From NCBI RefSeq assembly GCF_018860705.1, contig NZ_JAHKQA010000002.1, positions 62,001 to 126,000 on the forward strand: DNA of 64,000 nucleotides, written 5' to 3'. How positions within the stretch are numbered: the first letter of the stretch is position 1; each line of letters starts with the position of its first letter. The position numbers and the translations under genes are program-made. The notes under the pieces are model-generated. The model did not search any database. It was not told where the DNA came from and saw only the letters and a program-made list of their open reading frames with translations. Source of the stretch: Citreicella sp. C3M06. GTDB lineage: Bacteria; Pseudomonadota; Alphaproteobacteria; Rhodobacterales; Rhodobacteraceae. Positions 17,306-26,270 of the stretch are shown piece after piece.

Positions 17306-17362
17306 GACGGATCCTTTCGTATGATCGTTCGAGACGCCGCGACCGCGAGGGTCGGGCCATCA

Positions 17363-18160
17363 TCATTTTGATTTCAAGAAGATTTCGAGCCCGACGAGGC
17401 GGTCGAGCAGCCACACCGCGAGCAGCGCGATCACCACGAAGACAGAGGAAACCGCCGCCAGATCGGGCGTGATGATCGAGCGAATATTGTTATAAATCTG
17501 CACCGGCAGGGTCACGGTCCGCGCATCGGTCAGAAGCAGCGAGACGAGGAACTCGCTCATTGCCAGCACGAACATCAAAAGGCCCCCGGTGATGACCCCC
17601 GGCATGACCCCCGGCAAGGTCACGAACCAGAAGGTCTCGAAGCGCCCTGCCCCGCAGCTCGATGCGGCCAGTTCAAGATCGCCATCAAGCGCGCCGGCGG
17701 AAGAGGACACCGACCAGATGATGAACGGGAGGTTGATCACGGCAAGCGCCACGCCAACCGGCCAGAGGCTTCCCAGAACACGCCATTCGCCAAAGACCAG
17801 CATCATGCCGATGCCAGAGCCGATCAGCGGCACGGTGAACGGCAAAAGCAGGTAGATCTGGATCGCATTGGCAAAGCGCAGCTTGAACCGCGACAGCGCA
17901 AGACCGGCCAGCGTGCCGACGGGCACAGAGGCGATGAGACAGACTGTAGAGACGATCAACGAGCGCACGAAGGCCTGCTGCAGATCGCGCGCGAGGGCGA
18001 TCTTCCCGTACCATTTGAGCGTGAAGCCTTCGGGCGGGAAAGAGATCATGTTGGCGGTGGTGAAGGACGCACCGACAACGATGACCGTGGGCACCGAGAG
18101 GATGAGGATACAGAACCAGACAAGCGCCCAGAACAGAATGCGTTGCGATCTTGCGGTCAT
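17363..18160 (-). CDS. ABC transporter permease (PotC type)
   Basis: This 265-residue permease has six membrane segments and the EAA-like loop ELAASSCGAGRFETFWFVTLPGVMPG split over about residues 162-190. It pairs with the PotB-type permease, whose gene it overlaps by four bases (ATGA). This is the spermidine/putrescine-type importer family, which also carries amines and other small organics. Confidence 0.88.
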   Translation of the reverse strand: MTARSQRILFWALVWFCILILSVPTVIVVGASFTTANMISFPPEGFTLKWYGKIALARDLQQAFVRSLIVSTVCLIASVPVGTLAGLALSRFKLRFANAIQIYLLLPFTVPLIGSGIGMMLVFGEWRVLGSLWPVGVALAVINLPFIIWSVSSSAGALDGDLELAASSCGAGRFETFWFVTLPGVMPGVITGGLLMFVLAMSEFLVSLLLTDARTVTLPVQIYNNIRSIITPDLAAVSSVFVVIALLAVWLLDRLVGLEIFLKSK

Positions 18161-19122
18161 TTCTTGCTTCCCATGCCAAGTGTCCCGGCGCCGAAAAGCG
18201 CGATGACCACACCGACAATGACCGACCCGAGCACCACGAGCAGCAATGCGAGCGCGGCCCCGAGACCCTGATCCGCAGTGCGGAAGAACTGATCATAGAT
18301 CGCGTTGGCGATGAAATCCTGCGAGCCGCCCCCCAGCATGGCGGGCATCGCGAAATCGGTCAGCGACAGCGTTCCAACCACCAGCCCCGCACCGATCAGG
18401 CCCGGCTTGGCCATGGGAAGGACGATGTGGCGAAAGCTTTGCAGCCAGTTGGCCCCCAGAGACGACGCCGCGGTTTCGGTTTCGCGCGGGATTGCCGTCA
18501 GGGCGGGAGCAAGCATCAGAACCGCAAAGGGCAGCATGTATTGCACCAGACCAAAGACCACGGCCGGGAAGTTGAACAGCAGGCGGATCGGCTCGATCCC
18601 GACAAGACCAAGCGCGTTATTGGCGACGCCGTTGGTGCCAAGAATGATCAGAAGCCCGTATGCCCGCACCACCTGACCGATGAAGAACGGCAGGAAGAGC
18701 GTGACCAGAAGCGCCTTGCGCACAGCCGAACGTGTCGTGCGCACCATGATATAGGCATAGGGCAGCGCGAGCAGCAGCGTGAAGAAAACCGTCAGCCCGG
18801 CGGCGAAGACGGATCGCATCACCACACGGCCATAGGTCGCGCTTTCCATCACCGCTTGGTAGTTCTCAAGCGTGTAGGCCTCTGACGGCCGAAAGATCGC
18901 ACGGTCGAGCGTATGAAGCGAGCTGTCCGCCATTTCGAACAGGCCGAGCACCAGAATCCCCACCAGCAAAAGCGCAGGCATGATCAGCGCCCATCCGGTG
19001 TAGGGTGACATGCGGGCCGGCCAGAACCGGTCCAGACCATAGTTCAATGCGTCCATGATCCGCCAGCGCAACGGGTATCTGAACGTGGTTTGAGGATCGT
19101 CCGTGGACGGGATCTGGGGCAT
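18157..19122 (-). CDS. ABC transporter permease (PotB type)
   Basis: This 321-residue permease has six membrane segments following an N-terminal cytoplasmic tail of about 45 residues, and the EAA loop ETAASSLGANWLQSFRHIVLP. It partners the PotC-type subunit encoded immediately downstream. A hairpin near 19194-19220 lies between the binding-protein stop and this gene. Confidence 0.88.
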   Translation of the reverse strand: MPQIPSTDDPQTTFRYPLRWRIMDALNYGLDRFWPARMSPYTGWALIMPALLLVGILVLGLFEMADSSLHTLDRAIFRPSEAYTLENYQAVMESATYGRVVMRSVFAAGLTVFFTLLLALPYAYIMVRTTRSAVRKALLVTLFLPFFIGQVVRAYGLLIILGTNGVANNALGLVGIEPIRLLFNFPAVVFGLVQYMLPFAVLMLAPALTAIPRETETAASSLGANWLQSFRHIVLPMAKPGLIGAGLVVGTLSLTDFAMPAMLGGGSQDFIANAIYDQFFRTADQGLGAALALLLVVLGSVIVGVVIALFGAGTLGMGSKK

Positions 19123-19193
19123 TGCGGCGTTCCGGGGTCACGATGGGGGTGGCTGGCTGCGCATGGCCCCCAAAGGCGCGGCGCGACCATGAA

Positions 19194-19220
19194 CAGGACC
19201 GGGAGAGTATCCCGATCCTG
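19194..19220 (-). terminator. Attenuator-like hairpin before PotB-type permease
   Basis: CAGGACCGGGA / TCCCGATCCTG with one mismatch and a 5-base loop, 14 bases after the binding-protein stop. No T-run. It probably stabilises the upstream mRNA or reduces readthrough. Confidence 0.4.
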
Positions 19221-19234
19221 ACGTGCATGTGGGC

Positions 19235-20332
19235 TCAGCCCTGCATGATTTCCTTGAACTTGGCGAACCAGTCGCTTTCGTTCTGAACCTGAACCGCCGA
19301 CGAAACCCGGATCAGATGTTCGAAATCTTCCGGCTCGGTCGGGTAGGACGGATCGCCCGCAAGCCCTGCCGGCGGGGTAAGACCCTCGATGACGCCCGGA
19401 AGCCCGAGACCGTCGAGCCAGATCTGCTGGCTTTCCTGCGACAAGGCCAGATTGATGTACTGCTTGGCCCAGTAAAGCTCGTTCTCCGGAAGGCCCTTGG
19501 GAATCCACAGACAATCGGTGTCGAACTTACAGCCCTCTTCCGGCACGGTCCATGCCAGCTCGACGCCGTTTTTCTTGGCCGCAAGCGCGTTGGTCGAGAT
19601 GGTGCAGGCCGCATCGATTTCACCATTCTGGAACCATGTGGTGAAATCCGGATCCTCACCCAGAAGCGGGTTCTGCTCTTTCATCTCGCGGACGAAGTCC
19701 CAGCAGGCATCCATGTTGTCGGGGATATCCTCAAGGCTGCCACCGCCCGCGACCTGCGCGGGGAAATGGAAGCCGATGCCGTCGTTGTAGAGCGCGATAC
19801 GGCCCTTGAACTTGGGATCGAGCAGATCACGCCAGGACTTGGGCGGACCATCCGGGAACGCATCGGGGCGATAGGCCAGCACATAGACATAGCCATAGGT
19901 GTTGACCATCGGATAGCCGTCCAGCCCGACCGGCTTGGCCAGTTCGGTGGTGTTGGCAAGGTTGGTGAGATCGGAGATATCCTCGGTCACACCGCGCAGC
20001 GCCGATTTCGTCGCATTGGTGGTGGTGTCCCAGTTGATGTGGATCGGCGGCACCCGGTTCTGCGCCACGGCGGCCCAGACCTTGGGCTGGATCTCATTGT
20101 CTTCGGTCAGATCGTGACGCACGGCGATGCCGGTCATCTCGGTAAAGCGGTCGGAAACGCCCTTCTTCAGCGATTCAACCCATTCGCCGCCCCAGGCGCG
20201 GACGATGATCTCGGACGGCTTTTCGGGTTCCTGCGCAAACAGGCGGCTGGCGGGCAAGGCGGTGAGCAGAGCTGCTCCGCTGGTCGCCAGACCGGCTCGC
20301 AGAATGTTCCGGCGGGAGTATTTGATGGACAT
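19235..20332 (-). CDS. ABC transporter substrate-binding protein (PotD-like), Tat signal
   Basis: This 365-residue periplasmic binding protein has a twin-arginine signal (SRRNILRAGLATSG, residues 5-18) followed by a hydrophobic stretch and AQEPEKPSEI. The bacterial extracellular solute-binding fold typical of PotD relatives is visible (WGGEWVESLKKGVSDRFTEMTG). It delivers the ligand to the PotBC-type permeases. Tat export implies folding before export. It is the second gene of the operon, 36 bases after the ATPase. The ligand is probably a cationic or imidazole amine, from operon content only. Confidence 0.87.
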   Translation of the reverse strand: MSIKYSRRNILRAGLATSGAALLTALPASRLFAQEPEKPSEIIVRAWGGEWVESLKKGVSDRFTEMTGIAVRHDLTEDNEIQPKVWAAVAQNRVPPIHINWDTTTNATKSALRGVTEDISDLTNLANTTELAKPVGLDGYPMVNTYGYVYVLAYRPDAFPDGPPKSWRDLLDPKFKGRIALYNDGIGFHFPAQVAGGGSLEDIPDNMDACWDFVREMKEQNPLLGEDPDFTTWFQNGEIDAACTISTNALAAKKNGVELAWTVPEEGCKFDTDCLWIPKGLPENELYWAKQYINLALSQESQQIWLDGLGLPGVIEGLTPPAGLAGDPSYPTEPEDFEHLIRVSSAVQVQNESDWFAKFKEIMQG

Positions 20333-20368
20333 TCGGTAGTTTCCTCTGTTGGTAAGCGGCGTTTTTTC

Positions 20369-21499
20369 TTATGCCGCTGGGCTGAATATCTTCAGATCGC
20401 GACGGTTCCAACCAAGCGCGACGGGGTCACCAACGCGGAACAGGCCGAAACTGTCAGGATCGTGGTGATAGACGCGGAAAGTCGCGCCGCAAAGCGCCCC
20501 GATCTCGACGACATACATCTGGCGCTCGCCCTCGAAGATCGTGTCACACACGCGCCCCTCCAGTGTCATGTCGCAGGCCGCAAGCGCCTCGCGCGTTCCT
20601 GCAAGGCGGATCTGTTCGGCGCGGATCGCCGCCACCACCGGCGCCCCGGTTTCGAACCTGCGCGCGGCTGTCCCCTGCACCACAAGATCCCCAACCTTCA
20701 GATTGCCATCCGCGGTGGCCGTCCCCTCGACAAAAGAGGACAGACCGAGGAACCCCGCGACAAACGGATTTGCCGGGGCGCGGTACAGCGCCACAGGGTC
20801 GGCCTGCTGCTGGATGCGGCCCCCATCCATGACGATGACATTGTCGGAAACGACGAGCGCCTCGCGCTGATCATGGGTCACGTTGATGGTGGTGACGCCC
20901 AACTCATGCTGAATGCGACGGAATTCCAGCTGCATTTCCTCGCGCAGCTTGACATCGAGCGCGGCGAGCGGCTCGTCGAGCAGCAGAAGATCCGGCTCGA
21001 AGACCAAGGCGCGGGCGATGGCGACGCGTTGCTGTTGCCCGCCGGAAAGCTCGTTGATCCGGCGGTCGCCATACCCACCAAGTTTGACAAGATCGAGAAA
21101 CTGGTCCACGCGCCCTGCGATCTGGCGCGGATTGAACCGCCGCATCTTGAGCGGGAAGGCCACGTTCTCGGCCGCAGTCATATGGGGGAACAGGGCGAGC
21201 TTCTGGAACACCATCCCGACAGAGCGACGATGCGGCGGGGCGGCATCGACGGCCTTGCCATTGATGGTGATTTCGCCTGCGGTCTGCTTTTGAAACCCGG
21301 CGATCATGCGCAACAGGGTTGTCTTACCAGAACCCGACGGACCAAGGATCGTCAGGAAGCGCCCCTTCTCCAGCTCGAAACTCGCATCGTCAACCGCAAG
21401 CGCACCGCTACCAAAATCCATCGACACATGACTTGCGCGCACGGCGACCTCGCGGGCCGCTTGGGTGGCATCTGCTTTCGCGGCGATCTGAACTGTCAT
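20369..21499 (-). CDS. ABC transporter ATP-binding protein (PotA type)
   Basis: This 376-residue ATPase has Walker A LGPSGSGKTT, signature LSGGQQQRV, Walker B LLLLDEPLAALD, the H-loop VTHDQ and a C-terminal TOBE domain (after about residue 270). It is the first gene of the seven-gene ABC/HisD-like/ADH/kinase operon. The ATG at 21499 is preferred over a frame extending to 21679, which would run through the operator at 21551. That palindrome, 52 bases upstream, matches those in the hut promoters. Confidence 0.9.
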   Translation of the reverse strand: MTVQIAAKADATQAAREVAVRASHVSMDFGSGALAVDDASFELEKGRFLTILGPSGSGKTTLLRMIAGFQKQTAGEITINGKAVDAAPPHRRSVGMVFQKLALFPHMTAAENVAFPLKMRRFNPRQIAGRVDQFLDLVKLGGYGDRRINELSGGQQQRVAIARALVFEPDLLLLDEPLAALDVKLREEMQLEFRRIQHELGVTTINVTHDQREALVVSDNVIVMDGGRIQQQADPVALYRAPANPFVAGFLGLSSFVEGTATADGNLKVGDLVVQGTAARRFETGAPVVAAIRAEQIRLAGTREALAACDMTLEGRVCDTIFEGERQMYVVEIGALCGATFRVYHHDPDSFGLFRVGDPVALGWNRRDLKIFSPAA

Positions 21500-21550
21500 C
21501 GTTGCCCCTGTGATCTGCTTTGGAGGGTAAGTAAGCACTCTTGAAATTAA

Positions 21551-21562
21551 AAGTATATACTT
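21551..21562. promoter_or_regulatory. HutC-type operator, ABC/HisD-like operon
   Basis: Perfect 12-base palindrome AAGTATATACTT, 52 bases upstream of the PotA-type start. Exactly the same 12-mer occurs upstream of hutC (31676-31687), and the core GTATATAC also occurs at 22404-22417 and 25017-25024. A/T-only palindromes of this kind are very unlikely by chance in such GC-rich DNA. Confidence 0.75.
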
Positions 21563-21605
21563 ATGTCCGAACCAACTGGCAGTTTGGCCAGAAGTGGATA
21601 TCTGC

Positions 21606-22382
21606 CTAAATTTTGGCCAGATATCCACCATCGATGACGATACAGTGACCAAAAATATAGTTGGCGCCACTTGATGCAAGAAACCGCACCGCTGCCGTCA
21701 GGTCGGGCAGATCGCCCATACGGCCTGCGGGGATATTGGCGATCATCTTCGCAACCCAGTCCTTGTCTTCGTAGAAGACGCTGGTCAAATCGGTCTCGAA
21801 ATATCCCGGCGCGATGGCGTTGACGCGGATGCCCTTTGGCGCCCATTCGGCGGCCATGGCGCGGGTCATGCCGAGAACGCCGCTTTTCGATGCGCTGTAG
21901 GGCACAGCGCCCGGTACCCCAACATAAGAGGTCAGCGAGGCCAGATTGATGATGGATCCGCGTTGTGCCTCTGCCATTTTGGCTGCAACGGCCTGCGCGA
22001 CAAAAAACGCCCCTTTGAGATTGGTGTCGACAATCTTGTCCCAAAGCGCCTCGTCGACATCGAGAGAATCGCGGACCGCCTCCACGCCAGCATTGTTGAC
22101 AAGCACGTCGATCGGGCCAAGCGGTGCAATCTGAGAGCGGATCGCCCCCAGATCCCGTTGATCGAGACCAAGACAGACCGCTTCGCCCCCCATGTCGCGG
22201 ATCTCTGCGGCGACGGACGCCAAGGCTTCGATGCTCCGCGCACTCAGGATCAGGCTTGCGCCATCGCGTGCAAACGCAAGGGCAATCTCGCGCCCGATGC
22301 CGCGGCTCGCGCCGGTGACAAACACGGTCTTGCCCGTGAAGTCGAACCTGACATCGGTCGCGATGCTATTTTCATCTTGCAT
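21606..22382 (-). CDS. Short-chain dehydrogenase/reductase (SDR)
   Basis: This 258-residue classical SDR has the cofactor motif TGASRGIG, NNAG at about residue 91, a catalytic Ser in INLASLTSYVG and YSASK (Tyr and Lys). It oxidises or reduces an alcohol/ketone with NAD(P). It is divergent from the HisC-like gene; the two share a 75-base promoter with a perfect GTATATAC palindrome. The context suggests that it handles an intermediate of the same imidazole-linked pathway. Confidence 0.88.
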   Translation of the reverse strand: MQDENSIATDVRFDFTGKTVFVTGASRGIGREIALAFARDGASLILSARSIEALASVAAEIRDMGGEAVCLGLDQRDLGAIRSQIAPLGPIDVLVNNAGVEAVRDSLDVDEALWDKIVDTNLKGAFFVAQAVAAKMAEAQRGSIINLASLTSYVGVPGAVPYSASKSGVLGMTRAMAAEWAPKGIRVNAIAPGYFETDLTSVFYEDKDWVAKMIANIPAGRMGDLPDLTAAVRFLASSGANYIFGHCIVIDGGYLAKI

Positions 22383-22403
22383 TCGTCCTCGGTCCCATAA
22401 TTG

Positions 22404-22417
22404 TATGTATATACATA
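22404..22417. promoter_or_regulatory. HutC-type operator, divergent SDR / HisC-like promoter
   Basis: Perfect 14-base palindrome TATGTATATACATA containing the core GTATATAC, centred between the SDR start (22382) and the HisC-like start (22458). It can control both directions. Confidence 0.72.
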
Positions 22418-22457
22418 TGTGTGGTAAATCGCCACGCTTGAGTCAACGGAGATTATC

Positions 22458-23561
22458 ATGACGCCCCCCAGGTTTCCCGCCAGACCGGAGCTTGCCTCTC
22501 TCAAGCCGTACAATTCCGGGCTGACAGTTACTGACGTTGCGAGCCGTGCCAAGGGGCATCCCATTGCAAAGCTGGCCTCGAACGAAAATCCGCACGGCCC
22601 CAACGCCGCAATTCAGGCGGCGATGCGCGATGCGATCGCGCGCCCCTTTGTTTATCCCGATCCTTCCGCCCGTGCGCTTGCCGATACAATCGCACTGCTG
22701 ACCGGCGCCGACAAAGACCGGGTCATCCTCGGAGACGGATCGGAAGACTTGCTCAACGTTCTGGCCCGTGCCGTGTTGAACCCGGGCGATGAGGTGGTGA
22801 CCCTGTTCCCCTCCTTCCCGCTTCACGAGGATTACGCCATCATGATGGGGGCCAAAGTGACCCGCATCGGCCTGACCCCGTCGTACCAGATCGATATGGA
22901 CGCGCTTCTGGACGCCGCCGCGCGGCCGGTGCGCCTTACGCTTCTTGCCAACCCGATGAACCCCGCGGGGCTCTGGCTTGGCCCCGAAGAGCTCGACGCA
23001 TTGCTGGCGGCGCAAAACCCCGGGAGCCTGCTGTGCCTTGATGAAGCCTATGTCGAATATGCCGCCGGTCCGGATTATGCCTCGGCAACGGAACGTCTCG
23101 CCAAGCATGACAAGCCGCTATTGATCCTGCGCACCTTTTCCAAGGCCTATGGGCTGGCCGGATTGCGCATCGGCTATGGCATCTCCAACAGCGATGACGT
23201 GATCGATGCGATGAACCTTGTCCGAACGCCTTTCAACACCAATGCCGTGGCGCAAGCCGCAGCGCTCGCGGCGTTGACCCACACCGAAGAGATGGCGCAG
23301 GCCGTGTCCCACACACTGCGCGAACGGGCGCGGATGGCCGAGCGCCTGACCGCTCTGGGCCTGCGCGTTTTGCCATCCAAGGGGAACTTCCTGTTCGTGG
23401 ATTGCGGGCAGACCTCTTGCGATGTCGCGGATCGGCTCATCGGCTTCGGCGTGATCGTGAAACCGTGGAAACAGGAAGGCTTTGAGAGCTTTCTGCGCGT
23501 CTCGGTTGGTCTCGACTGGGAAAATGACCAGTTTCTGGAGGCAATGGCCCGGGTTCTTTGA
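22458..23561 (+). CDS. HisC-like pyridoxal-phosphate aminotransferase
   Basis: This 367-residue class I/II aminotransferase of the histidinol-phosphate aminotransferase family has the substrate-side ASNENPHGP motif (residues 40-48), DEAYVEY (195-201) and the PLP lysine in RTFSKAYGLAGLRIGY (Lys229). HisC enzymes interconvert imidazole-acetol phosphate and histidinol phosphate, but the family also covers aromatic and tyrosine aminotransferases. There are no biosynthetic his genes here, and a hut-type operator lies 41 bases upstream, so a catabolic role on an imidazole compound is inferred. RBS CGGAG. A hairpin covers its stop codon. Confidence 0.82.
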   Translation: MTPPRFPARPELASLKPYNSGLTVTDVASRAKGHPIAKLASNENPHGPNAAIQAAMRDAIARPFVYPDPSARALADTIALLTGADKDRVILGDGSEDLLNVLARAVLNPGDEVVTLFPSFPLHEDYAIMMGAKVTRIGLTPSYQIDMDALLDAAARPVRLTLLANPMNPAGLWLGPEELDALLAAQNPGSLLCLDEAYVEYAAGPDYASATERLAKHDKPLLILRTFSKAYGLAGLRIGYGISNSDDVIDAMNLVRTPFNTNAVAQAAALAALTHTEEMAQAVSHTLRERARMAERLTALGLRVLPSKGNFLFVDCGQTSCDVADRLIGFGVIVKPWKQEGFESFLRVSVGLDWENDQFLEAMARVL

Positions 23562-23568
23562 CCCGGGC
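23547..23568. terminator. Hairpin between convergent HisC-like gene and hutF
   Basis: Perfect 8-bp stem GCCCGGGT / ACCCGGGC with loop TCTTTG, overlapping the stop codon of the HisC-like gene; hutF ends at 23599 on the other strand. No T-run. Confidence 0.45.
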
Positions 23569-23598
23569 ACCTCGCCTGTCCGTGGATTGCGGCGCGGC

Positions 23599-24933
23599 TC
23601 AGGTGAGCACGTGCCGCAAGACGTCGGCAAACCGAGCCTGCACGGCATCGCGGTGAATGTGCCGCCCCGCGCGCACCACATGCGCCCCGGCTGCCCAGAC
23701 ATCGCTCACGGCGACATCGCGCCCGAAAATCCACCGATCGAGCAGCGCGTCGCCCTGCCCCAGCCCCAGCGGATCGGCCAGCGCAACCAGATCTGCCGGC
23801 GCACCGGAAGCGATGAGCGGAGCAGGCGCATCAAGCGCCTGCGCCCCGCCCGCAAGCGACGCATCGAACAGGTGACGCCCCGTCGATCCGCCTTCGGGGG
23901 CCAGCACATTTCGAGCACGGGTGTGCAGGCGCTGACCATATTCGAGAACCCGCAATTCCTCCGCGACATCGATCCGCACATTTGAATCCGTGCCGATGGC
24001 GACCCTGCCGTCAGCCGCAAGGAATTCCGGCGCCGGAAACAGACCATCGCCGAGGTTGGCTTCGGTCACGGGACACAGGCCTGCGACAGCCTTAGACGCC
24101 GCGATGCGCTGCATCTCGGATGCGGTCAGATGGGTGGCGTGGATCAGGCACCAATCGGCATTCACCTCGGCATGATCGAACAACCAGTCGACCGGACGCT
24201 GGCCGTAAAAGGCCAGACAGTCCTCGACCTCTTTGACCTGCTCCGAAATATGAGTATGGATTTTCCGTCCCGGAAGCGCGCCGCAAAGTGCCGACAGCTC
24301 CTCGTGGCTCGTGGCGCGCAGCGAATGCGGCGCGAACCCGACACGGTCTTGCGGGCGCGACAGACGCGCCTCGCAGCGCGCGACCAGATCGACAAACCGA
24401 TCTACAGAATGAATAAAGCGGCGCTGCCCGTCGCCCGGCGCCTGCGGGCCAAACCCTCCATGGGCGTAAAATACCGGCAGATGAGTCAGCGCGATCCCGG
24501 TCTGCTCTGCCGCCGCGAAAATACGGTCCGACAACTCGGCAGGATTGTCGTAGGGGGTGCCATCTTTGCCGTGGTGCAGGTAGTGGAATTCCCCAACGCG
24601 GGTGTATCCGGCTTCGAGCATCTCGACATAGGCCATTTCGGCCAGAGCGCCGACATCCTCCGGGCTGACGCAGAGCGCGAAGCGATACATCATCTCCCGC
24701 CACGTCCAGAAACTTTCGCGCCCGGCGCTCCTGACCTCTGTCAATCCCGAATGGCCGCGCTGGAACGCATGGCTATGCACATTGGGCATGCCAGGGATCA
24801 ACGTGGCGACGCGGGCATCGCCCGAACGTTGCGTGGCGCCAATTTCGACCGATCCGATGTGCCCGTCCGCAATATCGAGCCGAACATTGTTTTCCCACCC
24901 TGTCGCCAAGAGGGCCTTGTGCGCAAAAATCAT
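23599..24933 (-). CDS. hutF: Formimidoylglutamate deiminase
   Basis: This 444-residue amidohydrolase-superfamily enzyme converts N-formimidoyl-L-glutamate to N-formyl-L-glutamate and ammonia, the fourth step of the five-step histidine pathway. It has the metal-binding [10 protein letters not shown] near residue 60, the family-typical GHSGLTE and [13 protein letters not shown] segments, HTHISEQ, and IGTDSNV late in the protein. The ATG at 24933 has GGAG upstream. It is divergent from hutI, with a GTATATAC operator between them. Pairing with hutG confirms the formylglutamate route. Confidence 0.92.
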   Translation of the reverse strand: MIFAHKALLATGWENNVRLDIADGHIGSVEIGATQRSGDARVATLIPGMPNVHSHAFQRGHSGLTEVRSAGRESFWTWREMMYRFALCVSPEDVGALAEMAYVEMLEAGYTRVGEFHYLHHGKDGTPYDNPAELSDRIFAAAEQTGIALTHLPVFYAHGGFGPQAPGDGQRRFIHSVDRFVDLVARCEARLSRPQDRVGFAPHSLRATSHEELSALCGALPGRKIHTHISEQVKEVEDCLAFYGQRPVDWLFDHAEVNADWCLIHATHLTASEMQRIAASKAVAGLCPVTEANLGDGLFPAPEFLAADGRVAIGTDSNVRIDVAEELRVLEYGQRLHTRARNVLAPEGGSTGRHLFDASLAGGAQALDAPAPLIASGAPADLVALADPLGLGQGDALLDRWIFGRDVAVSDVWAAGAHVVRAGRHIHRDAVQARFADVLRHVLT

Positions 24934-25012
24934 GTCTCGCTGCTCCGTTTTTGTCGGCACATCTCTGTAGACGCGTGAAAAGACATAGAATCGTCTTCCT
25001 TAGTGACTTTTA

Positions 25013-25028
25013 TTATGTATATACTTAT
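25013..25028. promoter_or_regulatory. HutC-type operator, hutF / hutI promoter
   Basis: TTATGTATATACTTAT with core GTATATAC at 25017-25024. It lies 84 bases upstream of hutF and 62 bases upstream of hutI in their shared divergent promoter. Confidence 0.72.
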
Positions 25029-25085
25029 AAAATCACAGCGCAAAGACCAAATCCCCGCAACCCCAACGGCGCACACAGGGAACTC

Positions 25086-26270
25086 ATGTCCGACCCGATC
25101 CTTCTTTCAAACGCTCGCCTCTCCGACGATGCCGCCGGTCTTGTCGATATTTCCATGCGAGACGGTCGCATCACTGCAATCGGTGCCGGGCTTGCACAGG
25201 ACGGCCACGAGGTTCTCGATTGCGAGGGACGGCTGGTCACGCCCGGACTGATCGATTGCCACACGCATATCATTCACGGCGGCGACCGAAGCGGCGAATT
25301 CGAAATGCGTCTAGAAGGCGCGACCTATCAGGACATCGCGCGGGCGGGCGGCGGGATCGTCTCCTCCGTCGCGGCCACCCGCGCGCTCGACCCCGAGGCG
25401 CTGGTTGCGGCCTCTCTGCCGCGCATTGACGCCCTGCTCTCGGAAGGCGTGACGACGCTCGAGATCAAATCGGGGTACGGGCTGTCGATCGCCTCCGAAC
25501 TCAACATGCTGCGCGCCGCCCGCCGCGTCGAGGCGCTGCGCCCGGTCCGTGTCACCACCACATGGCTCGCGGCCCATTCCATGCCGAAGGATTTCGAGGG
25601 CAGCAAAACCGACTACATCCATGACGTCGCCATCGCCGGGCTGATCGAGGCCCATGCCGAAGGGCTGGTCGATGCCGTGGACGCCTTTTGCGAATCCATC
25701 GCGTTCTCTGCCGAAGACATCCGCCCCCTGTTCGACAAGGCGCGCGAGCTGGGCCTTCCCGTCAAGCTGCACACTGAACAGCTCACCCGCTCGGGCGGCA
25801 CGGCGCTTGCCGCCGAGTTCGGCGCGCTCTCCGTCGATCATTTCGAATATGCCGACGAGACAGACGTCGCCCAGATTGCCGCCTCCGGCAGCGTCGCGGT
25901 GTTGCTGCCCGGCGCCTATTACATGCTCAACGAAACGCAGAAACCGCCTGTCGCGGCGCTGCGCGAGGCCGGTGTGCCCATGGCATTGGCAACCGATTGC
26001 AACCCGGGAACTTCGCCGCTCTCATCGCTTCTGACCACCATGAACATGGGCGCGGTGCTGTTCGGGCTGACGGTGCGCGAATGTCTGGATGCGGTCACGG
26101 CTCACGCGGCTCAGGCCCTCGGTCGCGCGGGCGACATCGGCGTTCTGGCGCCCGGCGCATCTGCGGATCTGGCGATCTGGAACGTCGAACGCCCCGCGCA
26201 GCTTGTCGCGCGTCTTGGCCACCACCCCCTTCACAAACGTATCTTCAAAGGAGCCGTCGTTCATGGCTGA
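25086..26270 (+). CDS. hutI: Imidazolonepropionase
   Basis: This 394-residue amidohydrolase hydrolyses 4-imidazolone-5-propionate to N-formimidoyl-glutamate (third hut step). Metal ligands are visible in [10 protein letters not shown] (near residue 60), KLHTEQ and [10 protein letters not shown], with the family [11 protein letters not shown]-type segment present as [10 protein letters not shown]. The ATG at 25086 is preferred because the 45 upstream codons read through the operator. Its end overlaps the hutH start by eight bases. Confidence 0.95.
   Translation: MSDPILLSNARLSDDAAGLVDISMRDGRITAIGAGLAQDGHEVLDCEGRLVTPGLIDCHTHIIHGGDRSGEFEMRLEGATYQDIARAGGGIVSSVAATRALDPEALVAASLPRIDALLSEGVTTLEIKSGYGLSIASELNMLRAARRVEALRPVRVTTTWLAAHSMPKDFEGSKTDYIHDVAIAGLIEAHAEGLVDAVDAFCESIAFSAEDIRPLFDKARELGLPVKLHTEQLTRSGGTALAAEFGALSVDHFEYADETDVAQIAASGSVAVLLPGAYYMLNETQKPPVAALREAGVPMALATDCNPGTSPLSSLLTTMNMGAVLFGLTVRECLDAVTAHAAQALGRAGDIGVLAPGASADLAIWNVERPAQLVARLGHHPLHKRIFKGAVVHG

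Noticed and set aside
19223-21544. 773-codon plus-strand frame
   Set aside because: Antisense to the PotD-like and PotA-type genes, which carry full family motifs.
15977-23561. Assignment of the HisD-like and HisC-like genes to histidine biosynthesis
   Set aside because: No other biosynthetic his genes are nearby, the HisD-like zinc positions differ, and the operons have hut-type operators and an importer.
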